DNA of 64,000 nt from contig NW_021167079.1 of assembly GCF_003711515.1 (NCBI RefSeq), forward strand, positions 6,194,385-6,258,384. The letters are read 5' to 3'. Each line of letters begins with the position of its first letter. Position 1 is the stretch's first letter. The DNA is from Sodiomyces alkalinus F11. Lineage: Eukaryota; Ascomycota; Sordariomycetes; Glomerellales; Plectosphaerellaceae. The position numbers were made by a program, and so were the translations under genes. A model generated the notes under the pieces. It searched no databases and was not told the origin of the DNA. It worked only from the letters and a program-made list of their open reading frames with translations. Below, one piece after another: positions 36,701-48,879 of this stretch.

Positions 36701-37596
36701 TCCTGGAGCGCATGATCCGTAAATTCGGGTTCGACCTCGTCAACAAGTATTGTCCGGATGACGATCGGAAACTCCTGGCCAACATCCGTAAGACCAAGGC
36801 CAGGAACAAAAGGAAGAAGGACGCCGCGAAACAGGCGGGTGAGGACGGGAGCGACGACGAGGATGCGAAGCCCTCCAGGAAGTTCGAGAGCGAATACGAC
36901 CAAGCGCTGTACAGCAGCGACTCGGACGAGTCGGGCGCGTCGGACGACGAAGGTGGCGGCGCGGCGAGGAACGGTCGGAAGGGCGGAAACAAGAAGGGCG
37001 GCAACGCGTACATTGTCGAGGACGAGGACGAGCCACTGGACCTGCTGGACCGCAATGCGCTGGCGAACATCTCGTCGACCAAGCCCGTCAGAATCAAGCA
37101 GCCGGGCAAGACGAAGGCCAAGACGGACCTGGACGGCAAGTTGATCCTCGGCCAGGCGAGCGACGACGAGGGAGACGCCATGGACGTCGACGGCGGCGGC
37201 GCGGGAGAGTCGGGCGTCAATGCGTACGTTGCCGCGCTTAAGGGCAAGGATGTTGCGCGTCGCGGTCGTGGCGGCAGGCTGAAGTTCAGCAACAAGAAGG
37301 GCAAGGACGACGAGCCCATGGACCAGGATATGGATGAAGATACCGCGGCTGCTGTGAAGGCACAGGTAAATAAGAGCCGCGGAGGCGGACCTGGTGACAA
37401 GTTCCGTGGCCGTGGTGGGCGTGGAGGAGGACGTGGAGGAGGACGTGGAGGAGAACGTGGAGGGCGTGGAGGGCGTGGAGGGCGTGGCGGAAGAGGCGGT
37501 ATTGCTTCAGGCCGGAAGGGACTGGGCGAAGAGAGAAGGAGAGGGGGAGGCGTAATGCACGGTGGTATTAGCAAATCTCCCCGGTCACGGAGGTAG
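33704..37596 (+). CDS. RRP12: Ribosomal RNA-processing protein RRP12
   Basis: Two exons (33704-33772 and 33865-37596; 92-nt intron, GTAAGC...CAAAG, phase 0) give 1,266 residues, the usual size for the family. RRP12 is a HEAT-repeat, exportin-like factor that binds pre-ribosomes and helps export both subunits and mature 18S rRNA. The protein is helical-repeat throughout. The NUC173 region is at about residues 300-510 (LVPPWLAILSRGYDVSAQL onward). The C-terminal 250 residues turn acidic (DSDESGASDDEGGG) and end in an RGG box at about 1195-1236 encoded by 9-12-nt tandem repeats. The ATG context ACCATGG is optimal. A 575-residue open frame on the opposite strand is a composition shadow. Confidence 0.92.
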
Positions 37597-38157
37597 GGGT
37601 AGATGGCAAGGTCAAGTGCTGTTGGATTTGGGTTTTCTTTTCCCTTCGTCTCCCAAAACCACCTCGGTATACCCGTTGGCTCTCTCACTCTCACACACAC
37701 ATATATCCTGGCTTTCACATAGTATCTGTATCTGATCTGCGGTTACTGGCGCATGAGAAATGGAAATCAAAATTGGGACTGGTTGTTATTAATTGAACGC
37801 GTCTCGATGGATTTCAGCGCAGATTGCCGTCTATAGCCTGCACCTTTCGAGAGATCTGCTTCGGCAAGTCTCACCATGGTGCCCACTTGCCAGCAGGATA
37901 TAATATGTACAGAAAGTGTTGCATTAGCCCCGACGTGATACGTTGGGACGATGGATGTTGCTCTCGGAATAGCGGGTTTGTAGGGGAACCAAGCCTCAAC
38001 CGAAGCATGTCGCACGAACGCCAGCAAACTCCCAGGATGCCGAGAAGAAAAATAAAAAGAAACAATAAAAACGAAAGACGAAGTCCGTTTTCCAACTTTC
38101 GAACCATGGTCATATGGCCCCGGCTCACGGAGCTGGTGATGGACCGTACGGCCTCGT
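37597..38157. other. Intergenic region between convergent RRP12 and VTI1
   Basis: 561 bp of 3' flanking sequence with a CT/CA/TA simple-sequence stretch at about 37,680-37,705. No gene is seen. Confidence 0.5.
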
Positions 38158-39187
38158 CTACCTGAACTTGCTGAAAATAACCGCCACAATAAGAAGGACA
38201 AGGATGGTAATGATGGCAATGGTGATTACCCGATTCGTAGCCATCCTGGAGGGAAGAAGCAGGTTCGTCAGCGGGGGAGCCCAACCAAAACAGGATGATA
38301 TATGGGAGAGCGAGGGAAGGGGCTCAAGGGCAACGGGGAAAGCGGGGGGGGGGGGGGAGCATTACCTACGGGCCATACCCCGCAGCGTCTTGACACTCCG
38401 GTCGACGTAGCCCTCGCTCTCGAGCAGGCGGTCATGGGTATGCTGGATGGTCTGGCGTTGGAGGTGGAGATCGGCGAGAGTGGTGGCGCCGATGGCCTCG
38501 GTCTCGTTGGCGAGGGCCTGAGAGGCCTTGAGGCGCTGGGTGGAGCGGTCGAGGCGGTCTGTGCCGGAGAGAAGCTGCTGGCGCTGTTCGAGCTGTCGGT
38601 CGGTGACGCCGGAGGAGGAAGAGGCGGGACCGCCGGAGGGGTCGTCGGTGTAGCGGGCGCCGAAGAGGGCAGAGCGGTCGTCGGAGAGGGAGCGGAGACG
38701 GCGCTTTGCGGCGTCGAGATCCGATTCGTGGTTGCGGAAGCGGGTGTTGATCTTGGTGCGGTGCGGGGTGGGGATGTTGGCTTTTTCTAGACGCATTTGA
38801 CCGAGCTAAATAACGTACCGTGCGGTTAGAAAGCGTCCCATGTTGATCGATCAAGCAACTTTTCGTTGTCTTTGCTCCTTGCGTGGGATGGGAGAATGGT
38901 CCGGGAGGGGGGGGGGAGGACGTAGAGAAAGAGGGTTTGACGGTGGACTTCTGCCGAATCATTGTGATGAAACATGATAAGAGCGGCAACGGTAACATAG
39001 CACATACAATCTCGTCGGCTTCCTCGAGGGCTCGCTCGGCGGCGCTGATGGCAGCTTTGCGAGGTTCTCCGGATAACTCTGGGATTTGGTCGAGCTTCTG
39101 GGCCAGATCGGCCTGAACGAGCTTCAGTTCGGCTTCATAGTCGCTGAAGCGCTCGGTGCCAACGTCTGTGTCGAGGGGATTGGGCAT
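38158..39187 (-). CDS. VTI1: v-SNARE VTI1 (Qb-SNARE)
   Basis: Three exons (39187-39008, 38805-38366, 38245-38158) join in phase to give 235 residues. VTI1 acts in Golgi, endosome and vacuole fusion as the Qb helix of several SNARE complexes. The N-terminal Habc region begins MPNPLDTDVGTERFSDYEAEL. The SNARE motif includes LADLHLQRQTIQHTHDRLLESE and ends KTLRGMARR. The tail anchor is VITIAIITILVLLIVAVIF, followed by SKFR and the stop. The two introns (202 nt and 120 nt) use GTATGT and GTAATG donors and TTTAG and CCAG acceptors; each has a long C run on the coding strand. The join EADEI-LGQMRLEKA matches the family across intron 1. Confidence 0.92.
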
Positions 39188-40516
39188 GATGGGCGAGAGT
39201 AGTTTGTCGATGGGCGGCGCAGGCCGTTTGAGTGGCTGGCTGGCTTTGTTTCTAACAGAAGTGCGCAAACTACGGAACGACAATCTATAGCCTCGCTAAC
39301 AGGAAAGCAGAGTCTTGCGAGCAGAAAGACAATAGCGGAGGTAAGAAAGAAGGTAACAGCTGGTTGGAAGAGACTGTTTCAATCGGACGGTGGCGAGAAA
39401 TGAGGCGAGAGGCCGATTTGAGATTATATTGAAGCCTAGAATTCGTGTGTCGCTGCTATAGAGGCCGGTTTCTGATTACTCGAAATTTCGGTCACGTGTA
39501 GAATAATAGTCCCTGTATACTATCAGATATAGTGTAACCGTAATAATAACGTAGAAGAATAGTAATAGGGCAGTTAATCTGTTGATTGAATGAAGGCTTG
39601 TAAATCTGTAGATCTATATATGTAACTATCTAAAATCCTCGACTATTAGGGGACTCCTACTACCGTAATTTCTATAGTAAAGATTCTGTAGGTATCCACC
39701 CGGATTACTAAGGTTATAATACTTTATATTTAAATCTATATTGGTTATATAACTGTTAATCTTACTGCCTATCCGACACACCCCCTTAATAGCCACTATA
39801 GTAGTTAGGCTATTAAAGCTATTTATAGTAGGCCGACGCTTTACTTATTCTATAGCCTCCTTTAATTTTAACCTTCGGTGTTCTTAAATACTCTATCAGG
39901 ACCTCTTCTAGCTTCCGTTATTATAAGCGTTCCCGTATATACACTAGGCGTGCCTAGGCTCTAAATATTATAAACTTCTTAGCCGTTAAAAGGCGTCTTC
40001 GTTAATCCCTATAACGTAACTATCGTTAATCTATCGCGGCGTTAGTCTATCGCTCCGGCGGTCTATTACGACGTTAATCGTTAGCCTATTGGATATTCCG
40101 TTAGCACTTCCACCAGCTTCTTTAGCTATATTCAGTCTCTTATATCTATTATACCTACCTAGGCCCTGGACGTCACGAACTTTTCGCCGTATAATGCCTT
40201 CGTTAATCTATCCGCTACTATTTCGGTATTAAATATCGCTCCGTTAATTATCGTAATATTAATTATCGTAGCGTTAGTCCTTAATCTATTATACCGTTAA
40301 TTATTATAACTTTAATCCTTCCGCCACTATACCGGCTTCTGTCTAATAAAGCGTAGTCAAAATCGTTATAAAATAGTTTAAAATTAATTAAGGTAATTAT
40401 ATATAATTATACCCGTGTTAGACTATCAGGGAAACGCCATTAACCTACTAGGTTAATATAGCGTTAATCCCCTTTAGGTAGCTATCGTATTACGTTTATA
40501 GGATCTTCTAAGGCGC
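39188..40516. other. VTI1 promoter, right border of the island and RIP-decayed spacer
   Basis: 39,188-39,480 is ordinary sequence and should hold the VTI1 promoter. Near 39,500 composition switches to TpA-rich. From about 40,000 to 40,330 a loose CGTTAATC/CGTTAGTC motif recurs many times. No coding frame is visible. Confidence 0.55.
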
Positions 40517-40873
40517 TGTTAAATAGGTAGTCGCAAAGAGTGAAAAGGTAGGGTTAAGCAAGGAACCAGGTATAGTTATAATAGGATCATAATAGGGTTA
40601 GAACGTGGGTAGAGCTAAAGAATTAGATTAATCGCTGGCCTTCCCCTTTAAAGGGGAGGCTCCTCTGCTCCTTAAGACTATATCCCGCTACCCCTTAAGG
40701 ACTGCTTATTTACTTTCTCGAGGGCTACCTTATTTACTTTAAGGGACTATTCTGTTTACTATATAATAACTGCTTTATTTATACCTCGAGGGGTCTTAGA
40801 TAGGGACACGCCTAAACCCCTACGGGTTTATACTAGGGACTTATTATAACTATTTCTATAGACACCTAATATA
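40517..40873 (+). repeat. Terminal repeat of the outer gypsy element, left copy (inverted)
   Basis: Begins TGTTAAATAGGTAGTCG and ends CACCTAATATA. It is homologous over its whole length to the reverse complement of 62,786-63,137. It is LTR-like (TG start), but its orientation is opposite to that of the right copy. Confidence 0.8.
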
Positions 40874-43560
40874 GCGACCTCCCCCGGATACTCCTGTCCT
40901 TAGGAGTGCCCGATCCGTGCCGGCCTTTTAGCCCCTCCGGAACCTAACCTCCGAGTGCCCCGAACCAGAGCCCTCCACGGCGGGTCCCTAATAGGTCCCC
41001 GGCTGGTTCCTATATAGAAGCCTTTTCGGCTATAGCTCTAACCCGAGTATATACCCCCTCCCTTTATTTTATTGATAAAACTACTAAAGCTAATATTCCA
41101 CTTAGAACCCTAATAGGTTTTAGGGTGGTTCCTTTTTAGGCCTTCGGGTCTACCCCTTTTATCTCCCTGGGTTATCCTTTTGATTAACTTATACAGACTC
41201 CCGAGGCTAGTATTATATAGGGCCCGTTATTACTCCTTCCGTTAATTTCGTAGCTTCCCCCTTAATACTAAAAATAGGTGCCTATATAACTACTATTAGG
41301 GATATCTTATAATCCGGCCGTTATTCCTCTTCCTATTCTTTTCTTCCTCTTCTATACTTAGTTTTTTAGTCGTGTTACCCTTTTTTCGGTAAGTCCTGCC
41401 TAATCTAAAATATCGCGTACTAACGATCTATAGTCTTAATGAATTAATTAATTAATCCTCCGTCTTATAAGTAGTCTCTATATATCTCTAGTCTATAATA
41501 CTAGCTAACCACGCGCTATAGTATAGTTATTATGCCTTCCTAGGAAGATAATAATAATAATAAGCGCGCCGCTACTCCTACGAGTATAACGCGATCCTCT
41601 AAAAGGATTAAGATCGTGGTTACGGCGTTATCCTTATAGTCCGCTAGGTAGTCTACCCCGTAGTCGGCTATATAGCCTGCCTTATTATAGGTTATCGCTC
41701 CGGCTACGCTAGAGCCCCCTACTCCTACTACGGCTATATCGTTATCGACTACTATACCATTAGTCGCTCCACGCTAAAGGGTAATAGATATCGGTATAGG
41801 CGGGGATCTAAGGGCCCCCTATATACGTCATACACGTAAGTTAGTGGCGATTAACTTTAAGGAAAAAACGTATACTATTAAGGCCGTGACGTACTGTTAT
41901 ACCGATAATAGTCGGCGGACGAATACGTGCTACTATTACTCTAAGTATAATAGCCTTAAGTGCCGCGTAGTAAGTTATATATCTTTATCGTTATCCTAAT
42001 ACGGCTTTATTCCCCTTTATACCTCTTGATTATCCTTATAGCTCCTCCCTTTATAGACTACTCCGTAGTCCTATTTCTAATATATATAATACCTCCCTAT
42101 CGCCGGTAAGAATGCTACCGAGTAGCTATAAAAGGTTTTAGTTATTACTATCGATAAAGGTAGCCTAAATATGAGTCGTTATATAAGTATTACTAACTAT
42201 ATCCCCTTATTAATCCCGTATAATGCCCTTACTAATCCTACATAATACTAGGCTATAGTAGTTCGATACTAGGTTATGCTTAGAGAGGCTTTAGGTTAAG
42301 CGACGCTAGAGGTTAACCGGTCGTCTACGAAGAAAGCTATAGCTACTCGGTGTTAAGCTAAGGAGGTTACTAACGCCCGCTAGAAAACGGCGGAAGATAT
42401 CCATAAAAGGCTTAATAGTATAGAGTCGCTCCTTAAGTAATTCGTCGGGTTATAGTAGTAGCGTCTCGCCGTTAAGTAGAAACGCCTTAATATTAAATAA
42501 TAACGCCTTACGTTACACGGGCGCGATCTCGCGGCCTAGGAGCGGATAGCTACTACTTTCGAGTAGATAGCTACTCTTAACCTAGCCTAGGCTTAAGGAG
42601 ACCTGCCTATACTCTTAGGGTCTACCTTAGCCCCCGCGGGGGTTAGCTTTATAGGTAATAATATATTTAGTAATAGTAGTAGCCCTATATAAACTTAAGG
42701 CTTCGTGCTATAAGGTCTCTAAGGTCCCTAAGGTCCGCTAGATCCTTACGAAGTACCCGACGATAACGATATAGTACTAACCTTATTAGCGAAAAAGGGT
42801 AAGGGGAAGAAGAAGAAGAAGTAAAAGGCGAAGACGCCTCTATCTTTTTATCTTTCGATACTATCCGCGGGTTGTGGGGAAGAGGGGGTAACGACGGCTA
42901 CTACGGGGTAAAGCTAGGTATATATAGAGGATAATAATAAGGCGGTTAGGCGTAAGCCTACCCCTCTAGATAATAATTTAGTAGGGTTTAAGGACGTCCT
43001 TTTAGGGGCGTAATAGGTATATATAGAGGATAACGGTTATTCTTTTTTCCAGGTTTTTTACTAGCCTTCGGGTTAGGTTTTTCCTTTTTTTCTTTTTTAA
43101 CCAGCTTTAGGGTATTCCTATCGTAACTCTAATAGTCCTAACTATACTTCGCTATAATATAATCGTATCCTATCGTAACGGTTAATTAGGGGGAAAGCAG
43201 AGGTAAATAGAGGCTAAGGGCGATAAGCTATTATACTAAAGGAATAATAATAGGGTTAGGGGCGGGAGCGTTACGTTTAAGAAGAAGGATAGAGATTAAG
43301 AGTAAAACGCTTAAAAGGGAGAAAATAGTAACCGAGGCGATAACGCCTATATAGTCCCCGTCTAGGTTAAGGGGGGGTCCTTTCGTAAGAAATTATCTCC
43401 ACGGCCTACCGAAGGGTTTTCTAAGGTTAATATAGCCGATATAAGGATAATATATAAACCTATTTAGTTCCTAGTAAGTCTTGTTATCCGTAAGGAGGGG
43501 GAAGAATAGAATAACGTCCTTAGGTCATGTCTATAAGGTCCCTTATAGGAATAGTCTATA
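40874..43560. other. RIP-decayed region between left terminal repeat and chromodomain
   Basis: Holds a plus-strand decayed frame (separate entry) antisense to the pol of the outer element. The region downstream of that frame (42,960-43,560) is purine-rich on the plus strand and unclassified. Confidence 0.5.
41532..42960 (+). pseudogene. Decayed reading frame antisense to the outer gypsy pol, unknown product
   Basis: The frame starts at an ATG, runs through an Asn-rich and basic N-terminus (NNNNKRAATPTSITRSSKR), and then has a block KLVAINFKEKTYTIKAV followed by CYTDNSRRTNTCYYYSKYN, in which several Tyr may once have been Cys or His. It ends in a Lys-rich tail. The stops are TAG/TAA of RIP type. 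I do not recognise the family; a zinc-binding protein is possible. Confidence 0.45.
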
Positions 43561-43579
43561 AACCCGTTTAGTTCCCGGA

Positions 43580-45449
43580 TAGTCTTACTTTAAAATAGGC
43601 GTCGACGAGTTTATCGGGTATATTCCGCTTCGGCTCCTAGGTATTCTCCTTATCGCTATAGCCGGCCTATTTAATTAGATACTAGCGCCGTTTACCCTAA
43701 TATCGATGGTTTAGAATAGCTTTAACCTTATACTTATCCGAATCCGGTTCGACGTCGATTATAGGTGGTTCCGGCCGTAACCTATCGCGGGACCTCTATA
43801 GTTTTAGTAAGGATACGGGAAAAACGTTATAAATCCTTATACCTTTAGGTAGCGCTAACTGGTAAGCCAGGCTATACGTGCCGATAACCTTAGTCACCTT
43901 ATACGGCCCGATAAACTTATCGCTAAGCTTTTTCGATAGTCTCTTCTACCGGACATTCTTCGTGGATAGCAGGATATACTCGTCGACTTTAAAAGAACGC
44001 TAGGTATAACTAGTATTATAATACCGAAGATTATACCCTCTTAATAAGATCGGAGATAGAATAGCGCTAGGCTATAAGGTATTCCGCACGGCGTTCCGCT
44101 TTAGCGGCGCGAACCTCGTCTGCCCTAGGCAGTTATGCCTTATTAGGTCCCCTTAGGTTATAGCCTATTAGGGTATCGGATAGGGTATAACGTATCGTAG
44201 AATACCACACTATATTATAGGTAAACTCTGCTAACGGTAGCCGGTTAACCTAGTTATCCTATTCCTGCGAGTAGAAGACGCGAAGATAGTACTCGAGGTT
44301 CTGGTTCTACTGCTTAGTCTATCTATCCGTCTATGGGTATTAAGCTATAGATAGGCGTTATATAGTACCGAGACAGCGATATAAGGTTACCTAAAAACGG
44401 CTTATAAATAATAAGCCTTAATCTAATATAATGCTATTAGGTAGGCCGAAAGTACGAAAAACGTAATACTATAAAGACTTAGTAAGTCCTTCTACTATTA
44501 GGCCACTACTTAAGGGGATATAAATAGAATACTTTATTAGGCGGTATACTACTATAAGGATAGTATCCTATTTCCTATCTATAGTCGCGCTATAAACTAG
44601 CGGTAGGCCTATAATAAAGTTAATAGATATCTTTATAAAGGGGCGCTAAGGTACTGGGAGACTCGCTAGCTCCCTATATAGCTTATAGTACCGTGGCTTA
44701 GTACGTTAATAAACGCCGTAGGTAGGTATAAATTAACGTATATCCCTAAGTAAATAATCCTAAAATAGAAGTCCGAAATCCTCTTAATAGTCCTTATAAC
44801 CCTATAATGCCCCACGCTAAGTCCGTTATAGAAATACTACAGGACTTTCTAATAGAGGCTAGAGTAGTCCGGCACGAAAGTACGATTTTTAAAACGAAGG
44901 ATACCGCCACTCCTAGACTATTATCCGTATATAGTATCGTCGCCGTAGGCTTCTCGCTAACGGGTATAAAAAGGGTTATCCGCTTACGCCTCTACTACCT
45001 CTTCTAGCAGGGTAGGGGAATTAAGAGCGGGAAAAATAGGGTTAGACTCGGGGGCGGTACGGGAACCACGCTAGTTCCCGATAAGGCCTAAAATAAGACG
45101 CCTTAATAAGGGCTCTAAAGAAAGATTATCTGCTTACGTCTTAACCACCTTTTCCGGTAAGATAGGAGGAGCGGGAATAGCGCGGGTATTATACTATGTC
45201 CTATATAGGCCTAAGGCAGAAGGCTTCGAAATAGACTCTATAAAGGGAGAAAGGTTATCCGCTTACGTCTTAACTACTAAGGTAGGAGGAGCGGGCTCTA
45301 AAAAAAGGTTATCCGCTTATATCTTAACTATCTTCGGTAAGATAGGAGGAGCGGGAAAATTATAACCGGGGCTATTACGGGAATTACCCTGGTTCTTAGT
45401 ATAGCCTATAAAACGCTTAGAAAAAGACTCTACCGCCTTAGCCCGGTTA
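43580..45449 (-). pseudogene. Outer element: integrase C-terminal part and chromodomain
   Basis: The minus strand reads KLSDKFIGPYKVTKVIG, LALPKGIRIYNVFPVSLLKL, and then a chromodomain YLIK-stop-AGYSDKENT-stop-EPK near 43,600-43,720. The two stops again replace the conserved chromodomain Trp codons. Confidence 0.82.
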
Positions 45450-45453
45450 GTAA

Positions 45454-45811
45454 TATAACCGGATAAAGACGTAGTAGCACCAGATCGTTAAGATAAAGAT
45501 CAGATAAAGAGGTTAGTCCAGTGAAACCACGATGCATAACCAAAACATAACCAACACCGCTATAACCTTCAGCGAAGAAGTAGATCGGTAGTCACTATTC
45601 TGATCAGGGCAATGTAAGTTAAACTGGAAAGATACCTTAAACGTAGAAGAAGTAATTGTAAAAGAGGATAATAATTATATAATAGTCCCCCGATAGGGAC
45701 GTCCCGAGCCTATCCTTAATATATATATAGGCAGCGGATCTAGTGGCCTTAAAAAGGGGGTTTATATAACCGTCTACCGAACCACTCTAACACCGTATCT
45801 ACGCGGTTATA
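45454..45811 (-). repeat. 3' LTR of the nested element
   Basis: 358 bp, colinear with 59,241-59,598. This copy keeps more CpA/TpG (for example CCAGATCG and GATCAGGGCAATG), so it is less mutated in places. Confidence 0.92.
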
Positions 45812-45899
45812 ATACGGCCTTAGTTATCTCGATTACGCCCTCGTAGCGTAGATAACTCCTAAAAATAAGCAGATATAAGCAAATAAACTAAGTAAAGAG

Positions 45900-47960
45900 C
45901 TATCGCACACCCTTATTCCTCTAATCATCCCGTCCTCTACGTATACCTAATTAGGGATTCTCTTAGTTCTAGTTCCTCGGTATATACTATTCCCTCACTA
46001 TCTTCACCGACTATTTCCTCGAGATATCTCTTATCTAATCCTCTATATATACCTCTACTTACGCTTTCGTAAGGTTCTTCCTCCGACTATATAGTTAGGC
46101 TTATTAGCCTTCCTAGCCTCTTAATTAGCGGTAGCTTTATCTGCCTCCTATTTAATCCCCACGTTATAACGAAGCCACCCTTCCTAAGGTACTGCCCGAG
46201 GTAGCGGTAGATATAGCGCGCTATTAGCCACTACGTCTCGGAGGCTAGCTCGGTACGGGTTATTAAAGGACTTAACCTATTCTTCTTTAGTGTATAGGCT
46301 TAGCCTAATAGGACTAACACGCTTAGCTAAAGGCCGTATATCTATAAGTCTATAGTAGAGAAGGTAATAAGATATCTTAGTACCCTTAGCCTGGTATTTT
46401 ATCTCCTTTTTCTATTTATCTTAGATATTATAGCTCCTCTTCTTTAAGACGGCTATAGGCTTAGGCGCCGTCTTAGGAGTCTTAGGCGTCTTTAGTATCT
46501 TCGGGGGCGGCGTTTTCTTAACGGCCAGTAGCGTCTACTTCACGGCTTTCTTACCCTTTAGCGTCTAGAGCTCGAGACCACTAAGACTTACGTCGTCGAT
46601 ATCGCTACTATTATCGGATAATACTAGGGGGTCCTAGAAACTCTAGCCTAATATACTGGTAAGGTCTATAATCTCGGGATTAGGGGAACTAGTAAGATAG
46701 ATAGACTCCTCTTTAGCCGTGGGCGTCGCGGGGGTCTTTAGCGTCTTAGGGCCCTTAGGCGGGTTAACCGGTATCCACTTCTTAGTATTATTAATAGACT
46801 AGAATCTAGTCGTTTTAGGGACTTCGGGAGGCGGCGTCGCGGGCTTTATAGCTAGCTCTATATAGTGACCGAAGCCGAAGAGTTCACTAATATAGCTTCT
46901 CTAGCCCTCCTTAATATACCGAGTATACTCCCCTATATTATTTCCGTAATAGCGGCCTTAGGAGAACTTATAAATCTTAGACCTTTAGGGAAATAGATAT
47001 CCCTCCTAGGCCAGTGCCTTAATCTATTCTATAATAAAAGGGCCGTATAAATAACCGTCCTGCTATATTAGACTAGGTATAATATAAAACTTCTTAGCTA
47101 TAATATCGATAACTTCCTTAGGGGCACCGATAAATACTAACTATAGTATCACGAGACGAGCGACTTTAAGGAGACGGCGCTTACCTTTACCGTCCGACTA
47201 TATACTATTATACCCGTATATAATCCAGGTCTCTTAGTCGATAAGCAGGCTAATAAAATAGTTACCGTTAACGTGGCAGATTATAGAAATAAAGCGGCTA
47301 GTCCTAGTATAATATCGTGCTTTATCCTTAAGGGTTATAAACTTAGCTTTTCCTTTACTATTTACTCCCTAGCACGGGATCTCGTTAAGGAATATAGCGG
47401 GCCTTAAGTCCCTTTACCTACGGCTAATCACCGCACTCACTACTTCTTCTATAATACCCTTTTCCTGCTACTTATTATCCTTAATATCGTTACGTAGACG
47501 GTAGGCTAATATTAAAATAAAGCGGACCTTAAGATACCGTTCACTATATAAGACTATTAGGGGTGATTATAATATAGCTAGTCCTGCGATCTCTGCGTCT
47601 AACCTATTATTCTTATTCTTATCTAAGAGTCCTTAAACTATCTACTAGCTATCCTTCGAGATAGCTTTAAACCTAGTATAAGGGGTATCGTTATCTACGG
47701 CCTTAAAGAGGCGGTACGGTAAACCACTTATTATAAGCGCCTATCTGCTTTTCTTAGGATTATACTCTTTACGGGGCCTAGTACTTAGCTTAATAGCGGT
47801 CCGTCCCTTAGGCTAAACACCCTTATTCAGTTCGGAGCCCTTAAAGGCAGTGGCCTAGTAGTCTATAAAGTTATTAGCGGCTATAGTATCGATATTCGTA
47901 GGATCTAGCGTCTACAGTTACTTATATTACCCTAATTAGGGTCTTTAGTAATAATTCCTT
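45900..47960 (-). pseudogene. Ulp1/SENP-like (C48) cysteine protease with downstream SUMO-interacting-type motif, RIP-inactivated
   Basis: The minus-strand frame (stops only TAA/TAG) contains the hallmarks of a Ulp1 protease. NYFISLLID fits the His block (His codon now TAT, 47,258-47,260). IIYGYNSI fits the Asp block (Asp now AAT, 47,207-47,209), 17 residues later. QDGYLYG fits QDGYSCG, with the nucleophile Cys now TAC (47,045-47,047), 54 residues after the Asp. These distances agree with the SENP/Ulp1 fold. After a stretch rich in Pro, Thr and Lys, EIIDLT (46,658-46,675) is a textbook SUMO-interacting motif type, followed by an acidic SDNSSDIDD segment. In the family such enzymes remove or mature SUMO or SUMO-like tags. 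The frame is in the same orientation as pol, just before the 3' LTR. All three catalytic changes are TpA-producing transitions. Confidence 0.72.
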
Positions 47961-48879
47961 ACGAAAAGAAAAAAAGAGAAAAGGAGGGAAGGGGGCGTTT
48001 AGGAGGGGAAACAGGGAGGTCGAAATAATAGAAAAAGGGGTAAAATATAATAGAAAAAGGACGGGTAAGCCTGAGTTTATAAGGATATATCGAAGGGGAA
48101 GATCAGGATTAAGGCTAAAAAGGGTTCTATTTATTCTCTAAGGACCTCTTCTAAAGGCTCTTTCCTTTAAGCAGGAGTCCTTAACTTATAACTATAGCTC
48201 GAACGGTCTTTTAGTCGTTAAAGGAGGTTATTTCCTAAGCCGTGATAAAGATAGCCCTTATAAGTCGGAAAAAAGGTACTAAATTAGGAATTCGACGTTA
48301 GAAACGCCTACTATAATTAGTCTAACGAGCTTCGGCGCTTACTATAATTAGCTAGTAAATATCGGATAAGGCTCTTCGTTTATTATTAGGTAGTAAGCGG
48401 AGTCGTAATTCCATAATAAAAGGAAATAAAAGGAGGTAGCTATAAATAGCTATAAAGGCAGGTCGAATAGTCGTAAGGACTTTATTAGAGACGCCTCCTC
48501 TAACTTATAAAAGCTATAAGCCGCTTAGTTAACGTCTCTGCTTATCGGTCTCTTAAATATAAAAGATATAGGATCCCCGGCTCTTCGTTCCTCTTCTTCT
48601 AAGTAATATCGCCACTTCTATAGTTATCTTCACCGATAGCACTATTATCATAATAACTTTCTAACTTCTTAAGTATATACTATAGCTTCTAAGTATATAA
48701 TCAGGGTATTAAACGTAGCAGAACCGTATAAACGTCAGAAGGCCGTTAGTAGACAGGAGTCCGTTAAGCCTATTTCGTGGTTTTAGTCTAAGACACGTCT
48801 AATAAGGGGTACTCCTAATAAGTATAACGTTTAGATAACGCCTATAGATATAACTATAAGTTTTCCTTCCTTATTTCTT

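Noticed and set aside
35991..37718. 575-residue open frame on the minus strand opposite RRP12
   Set aside because: It is the antisense shadow of a GC-biased, repeat-rich coding exon; its Ser/Leu/Pro/Arg-rich product lacks motifs and the plus-strand gene is certain.
38432..39283. 283-residue minus-strand frame overlapping VTI1
   Set aside because: It reads through VTI1 intron 1 in the wrong frame for exon 2; only its first part (from MPNPLDTD) is real.
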